Of a stretch of 64,000 bases of DNA, positions 8,207-17,297 are shown piece by piece (position 1 is the first letter of the stretch; each line of letters begins with the position of its first letter). The stretch is from positions 62,001-126,000 of the forward strand of contig CAYUQT010000004.1 in NCBI GenBank assembly GCA_964446835.1, written 5' to 3'. The position numbers and the translations under genes were made by a program. This DNA is from CAYUQT01 sp964446835. Its GTDB lineage: Bacteria; Planctomycetota; Phycisphaerae; UBA1845; JAFGLZ01. The notes below the pieces were generated by a model. That model had not been told where the DNA came from, did not search any database, and worked only from the letters and a program-made list of their open reading frames with translations.

Positions 8207-9769
8207 ATGGCAGAACGGGCAGGGCAATTGGGAAAGATAGTGGGTTGCGTGCTGGCGCTGGCAGTGGTTCCGGCGATGGCTCAGCAGGTCACTACGGGAA
8301 CGGGCACAGGCTGGTTGGAAACCATCACCGACAACGGCGTATCGTTGGACGTCCTGCATACCAGCGGCTCGCATTACGACATGGGGTATCAGCACGGGTA
8401 TCTCTTGAAGGACCAGGTCATTCAGAACATCACGGCCGGTCTGGCGTACATCCAAGACCCGTGCCACGTGAAGCACCCGAATGATTTGATTCCAGCCTAC
8501 GTCGACAAACTGATCGCCCATACGCCTCAGAAGTACATTGACGAGGTGAATGGCATCGTGGCCGGAGTTGCCGCAGCGGGTGGACACGTCGAATTCCGGG
8601 ACATCATGACCATGCAGATGATGGCCGATCTCGGACAGGTCGTCCCCGGCCAACCACTGTGTACTGAGTTTGCGGCCAAGGGTGGCGCGACGGTCAACGG
8701 TCATACCATTCACGGGCGCAATCTTGACTGGGCTACTGTTCCCGGTTTTGCCCACGAACGATCCATGATCATGGTCGCACAGCCGACCGGTGAGCAGGCC
8801 ATCTGCAATACCACCTGGGCCGGTTATGTCGGCACGGTCACGGGCATGAACGCCTCGGGGTTGTCGATCGGCACGAACACCTGCGTATCGAGCGATTCGA
8901 ATTTTGAAGGCACGCCACTGACGTTCCTCCTGCGTGACGCGCTTGAAACCAGCACGACGATGGATCAGTACATCAACGTGCTCAACTCGAATGCTCGGAC
9001 CGTGGGAACAAACCTCGTTCTTTCGTCGGGCCGTGAGGCCGGCGGCAGGGTTGCGGCCATCGAGATGACGCCGACCCGCAACGAGGTGTACTATGACAAC
9101 GACCGGCGCGAAGATCACTACTGGGACAACGCCACTCTGACCAGCCACGCCACCCAGGACGAGTCGGACTGGATGCGGGTTTCGGGCGGCATCCTGGATG
9201 CGGTCGTACGATCCAATCACTTCACGAACTGGCAGGGCGAGTTGCCTCTGCAGGTGCTCCAGGCCGGCGCGACGATCACGAACTACATCGATCCGAACCT
9301 GATCATCGCGATGGGCATCGATCCGAACAACCTGAAGGATCCGGGGTGGGTGAAGGCGAATATCTACCCGAATCTGATCGTGCCCCTGCTCCTGCGTCTT
9401 CAGCCGTATGCCTCGATCATCCCCGACATCAATGAGCCGAACTGGACAGGGAACCGTTACAACGTCATGCAAGACCTCGTGACCAGCAACTATGGCCTGA
9501 TCGATGCACAGAAGGGCATCGATTTCCTCTGCGAGGACAACGGCATTGACGACGAGCTGAGCATGCACTCAGTGGTGTTCGACTCGACGACGCTGGAACT
9601 GTGGGTCTCCAACGCCCGGACGGAGAATGGCGTCGTTCTGGATTCGACCAGCGAGCCGTTCCTGCACTTTAACTTCGGTGCGGCGATTCCGGAACCGACC
9701 TCGTTGGCGGTCCTGGCCACGGGGGCGATCTTCGCCTCCCGACGGTTGCTGAGACGCCGAAAGGGCTGA
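8207..9769 (+). CDS. Secreted C45-type Ntn-hydrolase with PEP-CTERM anchor
   Basis: 520 aa. Start ATG 8207 is chosen for GGAGG seven bases upstream; it gives a signal peptide MAERAGQLGKIVGCVLALAV ending PAMAQQ. HYDMGYQHG (about 57-64) and LCTEF (Cys152) followed by GGATVNGHTIHGRNLDW match the C45/acyl-CoA:6-aminopenicillanate acyltransferase-like Ntn-hydrolases, in which the Cys becomes the N-terminal nucleophile after self-cleavage. These enzymes act on amide bonds. The C-terminus carries IPEPTSL, a hydrophobic segment and a basic RRLLRRRKG tail: a PEP-CTERM sorting signal, so the protein should be processed by an exosortase and kept in the envelope or extracellular matrix. A strong terminator follows, so it is probably monocistronic. 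The exact substrate is unknown. Confidence 0.85.
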   Translation: MAERAGQLGKIVGCVLALAVVPAMAQQVTTGTGTGWLETITDNGVSLDVLHTSGSHYDMGYQHGYLLKDQVIQNITAGLAYIQDPCHVKHPNDLIPAYVDKLIAHTPQKYIDEVNGIVAGVAAAGGHVEFRDIMTMQMMADLGQVVPGQPLCTEFAAKGGATVNGHTIHGRNLDWATVPGFAHERSMIMVAQPTGEQAICNTTWAGYVGTVTGMNASGLSIGTNTCVSSDSNFEGTPLTFLLRDALETSTTMDQYINVLNSNARTVGTNLVLSSGREAGGRVAAIEMTPTRNEVYYDNDRREDHYWDNATLTSHATQDESDWMRVSGGILDAVVRSNHFTNWQGELPLQVLQAGATITNYIDPNLIIAMGIDPNNLKDPGWVKANIYPNLIVPLLLRLQPYASIIPDINEPNWTGNRYNVMQDLVTSNYGLIDAQKGIDFLCEDNGIDDELSMHSVVFDSTTLELWVSNARTENGVVLDSTSEPFLHFNFGAAIPEPTSLAVLATGAIFASRRLLRRRKG

Positions 9770-9804
9770 TCGGCCCCCTCTGAGATGTGTCTGCGATGAA
9801 CGCG

Positions 9805-9842
9805 AAAGGCCCGGCGGATTGAAAAACCGTCGGGCCTTTCTC
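9805..9842 (+). terminator. Rho-independent-type terminator after the PEP-CTERM gene
   Basis: A 13-bp stem (AAAGGCCCGGCGG at 9805-9817 with CCGTCGGGCCTTT at 9827-9839, one G-U pair) with a 9-nt A-rich loop, ending in a short T run. It lies 35 bp after the stop at 9769. Confidence 0.8.
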
Positions 9843-9978
9843 TTGGTTCGAGTCTGCGGAAGCGAACCCGCCTCAGGCCCCTGCGGCGACGCTCAAACTG
9901 TCAGCCTTGGACGCCCCTCCTCTGAGGTGAGGTTTTGCCTCAATCCGTCTATGATGTGGCTCGACCTTGGAGCAGACC

Positions 9979-12900
9979 ATGTGCCTTCCTCTATTGATTC
10001 TGAGTATTGCGATGCCGCCGGCACTGGCCGCCGCAGCATCCGCCACCTCATCCGCCCCTACGTCACAGGGCCTCACCTGGGGTGTCGACCCAGCCTATGG
10101 ACACCTGACGAACATGGAGTCGTTCGATCAAGGGCGCCGGAGAAGATGGCTGACCGGTCCTGTGAATGTATCGATCCGCAACGAGGTCTCCGGTGTTGAG
10201 GCCCCACTGGCAAAGTGGACAAGGCGAACCGAATCCGACGTCGCCATCGGCTCTGCGGTCGCCGATTCGCTGAAGGTCCGTGTCCAGCAGCGATTGTGCA
10301 GCCGCCCGGGCGGAATGGTATGGGACCTCGATCTCGAAAGCACGGCCCCACGCGTGGGGCACGAGGTAACCGTCGAACTGCCCCTGCCGGCAACCGACCT
10401 TCGCCTCTTTACGCCCACCGAATACGGGGTCGTAAGGCTCGCAACCCATCCGAGATTGAAGCCGGTGGCCTATGGCTCGCTCGGCTGGGACACCGGACGC
10501 TCGTATGTCCTGCCGCTGGTCAGCGTGCTGGACGAGCGGAACGACCTTGGCCTGACGATCGCCCTGCCGCCCGATCGCAACATTCCGCACATGCAGGTTC
10601 AGTGGACGGAAGCCAGGGTGCTGAAACTGACGTTCGCCCACCGCGGCATCGGCCTCGCCGCAGATCAGCCCCGCACCGAACCCACACGGCTGACGCTACT
10701 GGTCTATGCGCACGCGGCCGACTATCGAGCGGCACTCAGGGCCTACAGCGAGGAATTCCCCGCCTATTTCAGACCCGTGGCGAAGCTGGCTCCCTATGAT
10801 GGGGCGTTCTACTACCACCACATTCACGAGCACCCCGACTTCGACGAAATGGCGCGGCAGAACGTCCGCTACCTGTGGTCCAGCTTCTGGTTCACGCACC
10901 TCGGCGAGTATCTACCCGATGAACCCGAGTGGCATCCGTACACGTACGCCAAGTGGTGGAAGCTCGGACAGACGATGAGCGACTCGAAGATCCGTTCGTT
11001 CGTCCGGACGATGCACGAACACGGCATCGCCACATTCGCCTACTTCAACGTCACCGAATACGGAGGGGCCGGCGGCAAGGGCGGCGACACCGCCACGGCC
11101 CAGCGCATCCTGAAGGAGAAGTTCGCAGACGCCCTCATGAAGGACGCGAGCCTCAAGGATATCCCCACGTGGGAAGGGGCGATGGCCATGAATGCCGGGC
11201 GCCGGTACGCGCTCTGGCCGTTTCTGGTCGATCAGGTTCGGCGGCATCTCCAGCGCCTGCCGGAGATCGACGGCTTTGCCATCGACCGCCTGGACTGGGC
11301 CAGCCTGTACGACTATGGACACCACGATGGCCTGTCGATGATCGGCGATCGAGCGGTGGAGAACATGGCGGTGCCCGTGGCCGAGGCCGTGCGAGAGGTC
11401 TGCCGCCTGAGCCACGCGGCGGGCAAGCGGGTGCTCGTGAATCAGTTCTACCGCATCGAGGTCCTTCGCGACGTGGACGGCTACTGCCATGAGAATGACT
11501 ACCTGCGGGCGATAGGCTATCTGTCCCCCTATCGCCCCGCGTCGGCCTGGCACATGCGAAAGCCCTATCAGGGCGACCTGCTGGCGTTCGAGGCGCAACT
11601 CAAGCAACGACTTCAGTTCGCCCTTCAGCCGCAGATGATCGCACACACGTTTCCCATCTCGCAGCAGGCGCCCAATTCAAGGGCCGCCGAACTGCTGGAG
11701 ATTTACGCCCCTCTGTTCACCCTGCTGGCGGGTAAACAGCAAGTGCTTCTGCCTCACTGTGTGTCGGTCACGGGCGACAACGACGTGAACCTGTTCATCA
11801 ACGGGAATGGGTGTTACGTCGCACCGGTGACCTCGCGAATTCGCTTTCTCTCGCGGCGATCGAACTGGGCCTCAACGGCGACCGTTACGCTGCGCGTTCC
11901 CGATGGCGAATCGCTGACCTGGGCTCATGTCTACTCGGCCGACAACGAACCACGACGGGCCTCGATTGGCGGTCGGGGTCCGACGCGACAGATCATGCTC
12001 GACGATCATCGAACAGCATCCATGGTGCTGATCGGCAGAGGCGCGGAGCCCCCGCTGAACCACCGCGACACCAAACGAATCGCCGAGACCCGTGAACGCC
12101 TCTTCCCGAAGCCGGCTCGAGCAGCGAAGACCGTTCCGCCCATTGCCCCGGCCGGATTGGCACAGGCCACCCTCGTGTTGAAGGGCACGCATGTCGGCAT
12201 CCCTGGCCCTGTGTTGGTGCAGGTCGATTCTCGAATGGCCGGGCAGATCCCCACCGGCCAGGACCGGTGCGAGATCGCCCTGGACGCACAGGAAGTGTCC
12301 GACGCGCCGCCGACGGTTCGGTTGAGTTACGGTGACGAGGGCACATGGCTTGTTCCCGATCGAATCGACCTGGTTCAGAAGGCCGCGGATGGAAGCCGTT
12401 GCCGGATAGGCCGATGGTTGATCCACGAAGCGGATACATCATTATCTGATGCCAACGACGTCCTTCGGCTTCAGTGGTGCGCCCCGGAGCCGATTGTCTC
12501 GATGGTGCGATTCGAAGGACGGGATACCCGATCCGGCGGAGCCTGGAAAGGCACGCGGGGTGCACTGGCCGCGTGGATCCCCGCCGTGACCGATGTCCAC
12601 GCAACGTGCAGCGGCTGCCGATTGAGTGTTCCAGGCGCCCAGACGTGCGTATGGGCTCAACAAGTCAGGGATGACCCGCGGGTGCTGCACCCACCGGCCG
12701 ATACAGCCGGACCTCGCGCCGCCACTTGCTGGTTCGCTGATGAGAAGGTATCTCTTCGGATCGAGCCGCCGGACACGAAGCCGTTCCGGCTGAGCGTGTA
12801 CCTGCTGGACTACGATCGGAATCAACGGGCGTCCGAGGTTCGGATCGGCAATGATGCGGCCTCGCTCTCGGTCCAGCGAGCCACCGTCCAGGAGATGCTC

Positions 12901-13008
12901 GGCGGAGTCTGGCTGACCTGGACCGTCGCCGGTGAAACCGCGATTGAGGTGAAGAAGACCGCCGGTTACAACGCCGTTCTCAGCGGCGTGTTCATTGACA
13001 GACCGTAG
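9979..13008 (+). CDS. Large secreted TIM-barrel (glycoside-hydrolase-like) protein, family uncertain
   Basis: 1009 aa. The ATG at 9979 has GGAG six bases upstream and opens a signal peptide MCLPLLILSIAMPPALAAAA; a TTG twelve bases earlier is unlikely. About residues 30-270 look like a beta-sandwich; 270-560 like a TIM barrel with FYYHHIHEHPDFDEMARQNV, YAKWWKLGQTM, GIATFAYFNVTEYGG, IDGFAIDRLDWA, SHAAGKRVLVNQ and CHENDYLRAIGY; the C-terminal third is beta-rich. The acidic IDRLDWA strand could carry a catalytic Asp as in GH36/GH31-like clans, but I cannot assign a CAZy family. It is followed 107 bp later by a GH78-like gene on the same strand, which supports a glycan role. Confidence 0.7.
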   Translation: MCLPLLILSIAMPPALAAAASATSSAPTSQGLTWGVDPAYGHLTNMESFDQGRRRRWLTGPVNVSIRNEVSGVEAPLAKWTRRTESDVAIGSAVADSLKVRVQQRLCSRPGGMVWDLDLESTAPRVGHEVTVELPLPATDLRLFTPTEYGVVRLATHPRLKPVAYGSLGWDTGRSYVLPLVSVLDERNDLGLTIALPPDRNIPHMQVQWTEARVLKLTFAHRGIGLAADQPRTEPTRLTLLVYAHAADYRAALRAYSEEFPAYFRPVAKLAPYDGAFYYHHIHEHPDFDEMARQNVRYLWSSFWFTHLGEYLPDEPEWHPYTYAKWWKLGQTMSDSKIRSFVRTMHEHGIATFAYFNVTEYGGAGGKGGDTATAQRILKEKFADALMKDASLKDIPTWEGAMAMNAGRRYALWPFLVDQVRRHLQRLPEIDGFAIDRLDWASLYDYGHHDGLSMIGDRAVENMAVPVAEAVREVCRLSHAAGKRVLVNQFYRIEVLRDVDGYCHENDYLRAIGYLSPYRPASAWHMRKPYQGDLLAFEAQLKQRLQFALQPQMIAHTFPISQQAPNSRAAELLEIYAPLFTLLAGKQQVLLPHCVSVTGDNDVNLFINGNGCYVAPVTSRIRFLSRRSNWASTATVTLRVPDGESLTWAHVYSADNEPRRASIGGRGPTRQIMLDDHRTASMVLIGRGAEPPLNHRDTKRIAETRERLFPKPARAAKTVPPIAPAGLAQATLVLKGTHVGIPGPVLVQVDSRMAGQIPTGQDRCEIALDAQEVSDAPPTVRLSYGDEGTWLVPDRIDLVQKAADGSRCRIGRWLIHEADTSLSDANDVLRLQWCAPEPIVSMVRFEGRDTRSGGAWKGTRGALAAWIPAVTDVHATCSGCRLSVPGAQTCVWAQQVRDDPRVLHPPADTAGPRAATCWFADEKVSLRIEPPDTKPFRLSVYLLDYDRNQRASEVRIGNDAASLSVQRATVQEMLGGVWLTWTVAGETAIEVKKTAGYNAVLSGVFIDRP

Positions 13009-13115
13009 CAGAACACGAACAGAGCCCTGTCTTGATGAAGGGTACGCCGGACGGAGAGCCGCCCGGCAGAAGCATTGGCTTTCCCAAGAAGCCAGAACCA
13101 AGCAGAAGAGGATGG

Positions 13116-15809
13116 ATGCCGATGAGAATTCCTGCCGTATTCACCGCCGTTCTGTTCACGACCCATAGTCTTGCGGTCGCTGGAGAACCAAGCATGACGT
13201 CGCCGGGACTTGCCGCGCAGAGAGAACACCTCAGCAAGACGCTGAAGGTCCAGGATCTGGAGGCCGTGCGCCCCGCCGACTCTCCGCAGACGGCCTGGAA
13301 GCCGTACCCCGTGAGCCTGGCTCCGGCGAACTGGATCTGGCTCCCTTCATCGCGAACACTGTCGAACACATTCGTGCTGTTCCGCAAGGAGATCGAGCTG
13401 AGCGCCCCGCCGACACGAGCTACCGGCTGGTTGACTGCCGACAGCCGGTATCGGCTCACGGTCAACGGCCAGCGGGTCCAATGGGGTCCGGCGCCGTGCG
13501 ATCCGCGACATGTCGATGCCGACCCCTTCGACATCACGGCGTTGCTGAAGGCGGGCAAGAACGTCATCGGGGTCGAGGTGCTCCACTATGGGCTGGGCGA
13601 CGGCACCTGGCCTGCGGGCAAGCCGGGCTTCATCTTCAACGCCACCATCGAGTCTCCGGGCGGGCAGAAACAGGACATTGTCTCGGACACATCCTGGCTG
13701 ACGCTGCTCGATCGCGCCCACGCCCCGGGGCAGTACAAACGATGGTACCTGCGAGCCCTCCAGGAGGAATTCGACGCTCGCCTTCACCCGGTGGGCTGGG
13801 ATACGGCCGACTACCGTCCGGACCGACGCTGGCTGCCGGCCATGGTTCTGGCCTGTCCGAGCGACAAGCCGTCCTCGTGTGCGCACTATTCCAGCAACGA
13901 TCTGGTGGACCGCATCTCTCCGGCCGTCGCCACGTTGCGGGCTCGGCAGATTCCGGCAATGCGAGAGGAACGGATACCAGCCCTGCGACTGGCCGAGTCG
14001 GGCAAGGTGGAATGGCTCCGTGACCCAGCAGACTGGTTCGACTGCCGGATTCCCGGCTCGTTCAACGTCACCCGCGCTCCAGTGGCACAGGAGAAGGGAC
14101 CCGGCGTCTGGGAAATCCCGCTGGGCAAGGACTCGCTCAAGGCGGCGTTCCTGACCTTCGAGTTCAAGGACCATATCGTCGGATGGCCCGGCTTCACGAT
14201 CGAGGCCCCCGAGGGTACGGTGATCGAGCTGATGGTACAGGAATCGCACGCCCCGACGGGTCCGGCCTGGCTGGACACGCACTTCTACTCGTGGACGCGA
14301 TTCATCTGCCGCGAAGGTGTCAATCGTTTCGAAACATTCGACTATGAATCGCTTCGCTGGATGCAGCTTCACATTCGCGATGCCAGCCGACCGGTGGTGG
14401 TCCGCGACGTGGCCGTTCGGAGACGGCAATACGACTGGCCGAAGGCGCCTCACATTGTCTGCAGCGAACCGCCGCTGCAGCGCCTTTTCGACGCCACGTT
14501 CAACACGCTGCACAACTCGGCTCAGGATATCGTGGTGGACGGTATGGGGCGCGAGCGGCAGCAGTACAGCGGCGACTGCGGGCATCAGCTCCATGCGGTG
14601 CGGTACGCATTCGGCGAGACCCGCCTGCCGCGGCGATACTTGCGAACGTTCAGCGAGGGCATGACGCCGCAAGGGTACTTCCTCGACTGTTGGCCGGCGT
14701 TCGATCGCCTCGCCCGGGTGCTCCAGAAACAGATCGACGGTGCCTATTGGGGCCCCATTCTCGATCACGGTATCGGATTCAACTTCGATTGCTGGAACCA
14801 CTACTTCGAAACCGGCGACCTGGAGGCCCTGGCCGAACCGTACCCGCGGCTGTTGCGTTTCGCGACCTATCTGGAATCGACGCGAACCGCCGAGGGACTG
14901 CTGCCTGTCGTGAACCTCGGGATGCCCACCGTCTGGATCGATCACAACGCGTACAAGCAGGAACGGCACAAGCAGTGCGCCTTCAACCTGTATGCCGCGG
15001 CAATGTTCCGCCACGCGCTATCGCCCATCTGCCGGGCCTTCGGCGATCCTCAGCGTGCCGATCACTACGATGGGCTCGGGCGTCAGCTCACCGAGGCCAC
15101 CATTCGCACCTTCTGGTCGCCCGAACGCGGCGTGTTTGTCAATAACCTGCCGTGGCTCCCTGAAGAGAAGTCGTTGCGAATGTGCGACCGCTCGCTGGCG
15201 ACGGCCATCCTGTTCGATCAATGTCCCGACAACAACACCGCAGCCTCTCTCAAGGCCCTGGCAACGTGCCCTCCCGAACTGGGGCTGTCCTACCCTGCCA
15301 ATGCCGGCTGGCGATACTGGGCGTTGGCCAAGCTCGGGCGGATCGACGTGATCCTCCGAGAATTCCGTGAACGATGGGCGAAGATGCCTTCGGTCGTCCA
15401 CAACAACGCCCTTCAGGAAGACTGGGGGGCCCGACCCGATACCAGTGACGAATGGAGCCATTGCCCCGTGGTACCCGTCTATCTGCTGTTCATGGATATC
15501 GCGGGCATCCGCCCCACCGCACCGGGTTTCGCCAAGATTCAGGTGCGTCCACAGTTAGGCGACCTCGGCGACATAGATCTGACGGCCCACACCGTGCGCG
15601 GACCGATCCACTTCGCCGCCAAGCGTGAGAAGGATGGGCATCGCGTGACGCTCGAACTGCCGGCCGGATGTGAAGGCGAACTACTGCTGCCCGAGGGGGC
15701 GAACCCTGGCCTGCCCGTTCTCGCGGCCGACCCTGTCCTGAAACTCGGACGGTTCAAGCTCAATACCGGCGCGAACGCATTTGACGTACACCCCGCGGAG
15801 AAACGCTGA
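13116..15809 (+). CDS. GH78-type alpha-L-rhamnosidase-like protein, secreted
   Basis: 897 aa, predicted to release terminal L-rhamnose from glycans in the periplasm or outside the cell. Signal peptide MRIPAVFTAVLFTTHSLAVAG. The N-terminal beta domains have ANWIWLP..TLSNTFVLFRKEIEL, YRLTVNGQRVQWGPAPCDPRHVDADPFDITALLKAGKNVIGV, typical of rhamnosidase jelly rolls. The (alpha/alpha)6 toroid follows, with DGMGRERQQYSGD (Asp475, Glu480), the position of the GH78 general acid motif (usually DCPQRDE), and TSDEWSHCP near the end of the barrel. The motif is altered from canonical GH78, so a related debranching activity is possible. Two starts (13116 and 13122) are both compatible with the AGAGG upstream. 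Confidence 0.8.
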   Translation: MPMRIPAVFTAVLFTTHSLAVAGEPSMTSPGLAAQREHLSKTLKVQDLEAVRPADSPQTAWKPYPVSLAPANWIWLPSSRTLSNTFVLFRKEIELSAPPTRATGWLTADSRYRLTVNGQRVQWGPAPCDPRHVDADPFDITALLKAGKNVIGVEVLHYGLGDGTWPAGKPGFIFNATIESPGGQKQDIVSDTSWLTLLDRAHAPGQYKRWYLRALQEEFDARLHPVGWDTADYRPDRRWLPAMVLACPSDKPSSCAHYSSNDLVDRISPAVATLRARQIPAMREERIPALRLAESGKVEWLRDPADWFDCRIPGSFNVTRAPVAQEKGPGVWEIPLGKDSLKAAFLTFEFKDHIVGWPGFTIEAPEGTVIELMVQESHAPTGPAWLDTHFYSWTRFICREGVNRFETFDYESLRWMQLHIRDASRPVVVRDVAVRRRQYDWPKAPHIVCSEPPLQRLFDATFNTLHNSAQDIVVDGMGRERQQYSGDCGHQLHAVRYAFGETRLPRRYLRTFSEGMTPQGYFLDCWPAFDRLARVLQKQIDGAYWGPILDHGIGFNFDCWNHYFETGDLEALAEPYPRLLRFATYLESTRTAEGLLPVVNLGMPTVWIDHNAYKQERHKQCAFNLYAAAMFRHALSPICRAFGDPQRADHYDGLGRQLTEATIRTFWSPERGVFVNNLPWLPEEKSLRMCDRSLATAILFDQCPDNNTAASLKALATCPPELGLSYPANAGWRYWALAKLGRIDVILREFRERWAKMPSVVHNNALQEDWGARPDTSDEWSHCPVVPVYLLFMDIAGIRPTAPGFAKIQVRPQLGDLGDIDLTAHTVRGPIHFAAKREKDGHRVTLELPAGCEGELLLPEGANPGLPVLAADPVLKLGRFKLNTGANAFDVHPAEKR

Positions 15810-15872
15810 GGAGTATGTGTCGCCAAACAAGGCCTGCAGGAACCCCCAATGCTCGCAGGAGGGCCATGAGTT

Positions 15873-17084
15873 GTGACAGCAGCCGACGCCGCAGATGTAA
15901 CGCCGAATGATCGATTCCGCCAGACGCTGATCAGTGCGAGTCAGAACATCCGGATCGATACCTGGGAGACGACGCACACGCAGGTTTCACCCGATTGCCC
16001 CGTTCCGTGGTCGGTCCGGAAGCTCGTGCTGCACGGGGGAAAACAGGAAGGTGTCGATCTGATTGTGCTGGACAATGGCCGGCTGCAGATCACGATCGTA
16101 CCGACGCGCGGCATGGGCATCCTTTCGGTGACGGCCGGTGACGTTCGGCTGGGCTGGGATTCCCCCATTCGACAGGTCGTGCACCCGAGTCTCATCAACC
16201 TGCACACACGCGGCGGACTCGGCTGGCTGGAGGGATTCAACGAGTGGCTCTGTCGATGCGGTCTGGAATATGCCGGCGAACCCGGTCCGGACACGTTCAC
16301 CAACAACACAGGCGATAGTTCCACGATGGAGCTTACACTCCATGGACGAATCGCCAACACGCCGGCGCATGAGGTCGAACTGTGGGTCGATCGCAAACCG
16401 CCGTATCGCATCTGCCTCCGGGGCCGCGTCGATGAGCGGGTCTTTCTGGGCCCGAAGCTCGAGCTGATCAGCGAGATATCCACCGAGCCCGGCTCGTGTG
16501 CCTTCCGCATCGCCGACACGGTGACCAACTGCGGACAGACGGACCAGGAGTTCCAACTGATCTATCACAACAACTACGGTCGCGGGCTGCTTGAGGCGGG
16601 TGCCACATTTGTGGCGCCGTTGCGGCGGGTCACACCGTTCAATGCCATCGCCGCCCGGAACATCGAATGGTATGCCGAATACACCGGTCCTCAGCCGGGG
16701 TTCATCGAGCAGACCTACTGCCTCCGCCCGCTGGCCGCCGAGGACGATCGAACCCTGCTCATGCTCCGAAACAAGGCCGGCACGCAGGCCGTTTCGCTGA
16801 CCTACTCGGTTAAGGAACTGCCCTGCCTGACCCTCTGGAAGAACACGGCGGGTGAGAACGAAGGGTATGTCACGGGGATCGAACCGGGCACCAGCTATCC
16901 CAACCATCGACGCATCGAGCGACAGGCGGGACGGGTGCCAAGACTCGCCCCCGGAGAATGCCACAGAACATGCCTGGATTTCGAGGTCCTGACGGACCCG
17001 GAGCAGGTTCGAAACACCGAAGTCCGGATCAAGGCCCTCGGCGCCGGGCGAAAGCCGATTCTCGACAGCAAGCCGATGCCGTAG
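15873..17084 (+). CDS. DUF4432 / aldose-1-epimerase-like protein
   Basis: 403 aa, GTG start with GGAGGG about nine bases upstream; an ATG at 15866 is out of frame. The sequence has LVLDNGRLQITIVPTRGMGILSV, WLEGFNEWLCRCGL, ELTLHGRIANTPAHEV, IYHNNYGRGLLEAGA and PNHRRIERQAG, the signature of the DUF4432 beta-supersandwich related to galactose mutarotases. Conserved His/Arg/Asp residues (TRGMG, HGR, YHNNYG) are kept. It lacks an export signal, so it probably acts on sugars or sugar acids in the cytoplasm. It lies 63 bp behind the GH78 gene, which suggests it handles the released sugar. Confidence 0.8.
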   Translation: MTAADAADVTPNDRFRQTLISASQNIRIDTWETTHTQVSPDCPVPWSVRKLVLHGGKQEGVDLIVLDNGRLQITIVPTRGMGILSVTAGDVRLGWDSPIRQVVHPSLINLHTRGGLGWLEGFNEWLCRCGLEYAGEPGPDTFTNNTGDSSTMELTLHGRIANTPAHEVELWVDRKPPYRICLRGRVDERVFLGPKLELISEISTEPGSCAFRIADTVTNCGQTDQEFQLIYHNNYGRGLLEAGATFVAPLRRVTPFNAIAARNIEWYAEYTGPQPGFIEQTYCLRPLAAEDDRTLLMLRNKAGTQAVSLTYSVKELPCLTLWKNTAGENEGYVTGIEPGTSYPNHRRIERQAGRVPRLAPGECHRTCLDFEVLTDPEQVRNTEVRIKALGAGRKPILDSKPMP

Positions 17085-17297
17085 CTCAGGAAACGGGGTG
17101 CGGAGCGAGATCACCTTTCCGACGGCCGGAGGTCTGGTCCTGACGGTCGGATAGTGATATGCTTTCACCATTGGGAGGTTGTTCGCCTGATCAAGAATTG
17201 ACCCTGCCGCGTGCGCTACAAGCATGTTCCCGGAAGACGCCAACACGGACGGATCGGCGGTTCGAGTGCCGACAGGGTGTTTTATTGAAGGGCTCCG

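Noticed and set aside
9845..9855. GGTTCGAGTCT resembling a tRNA T-loop
   Set aside because: It lies behind a terminator and has no matching arms.
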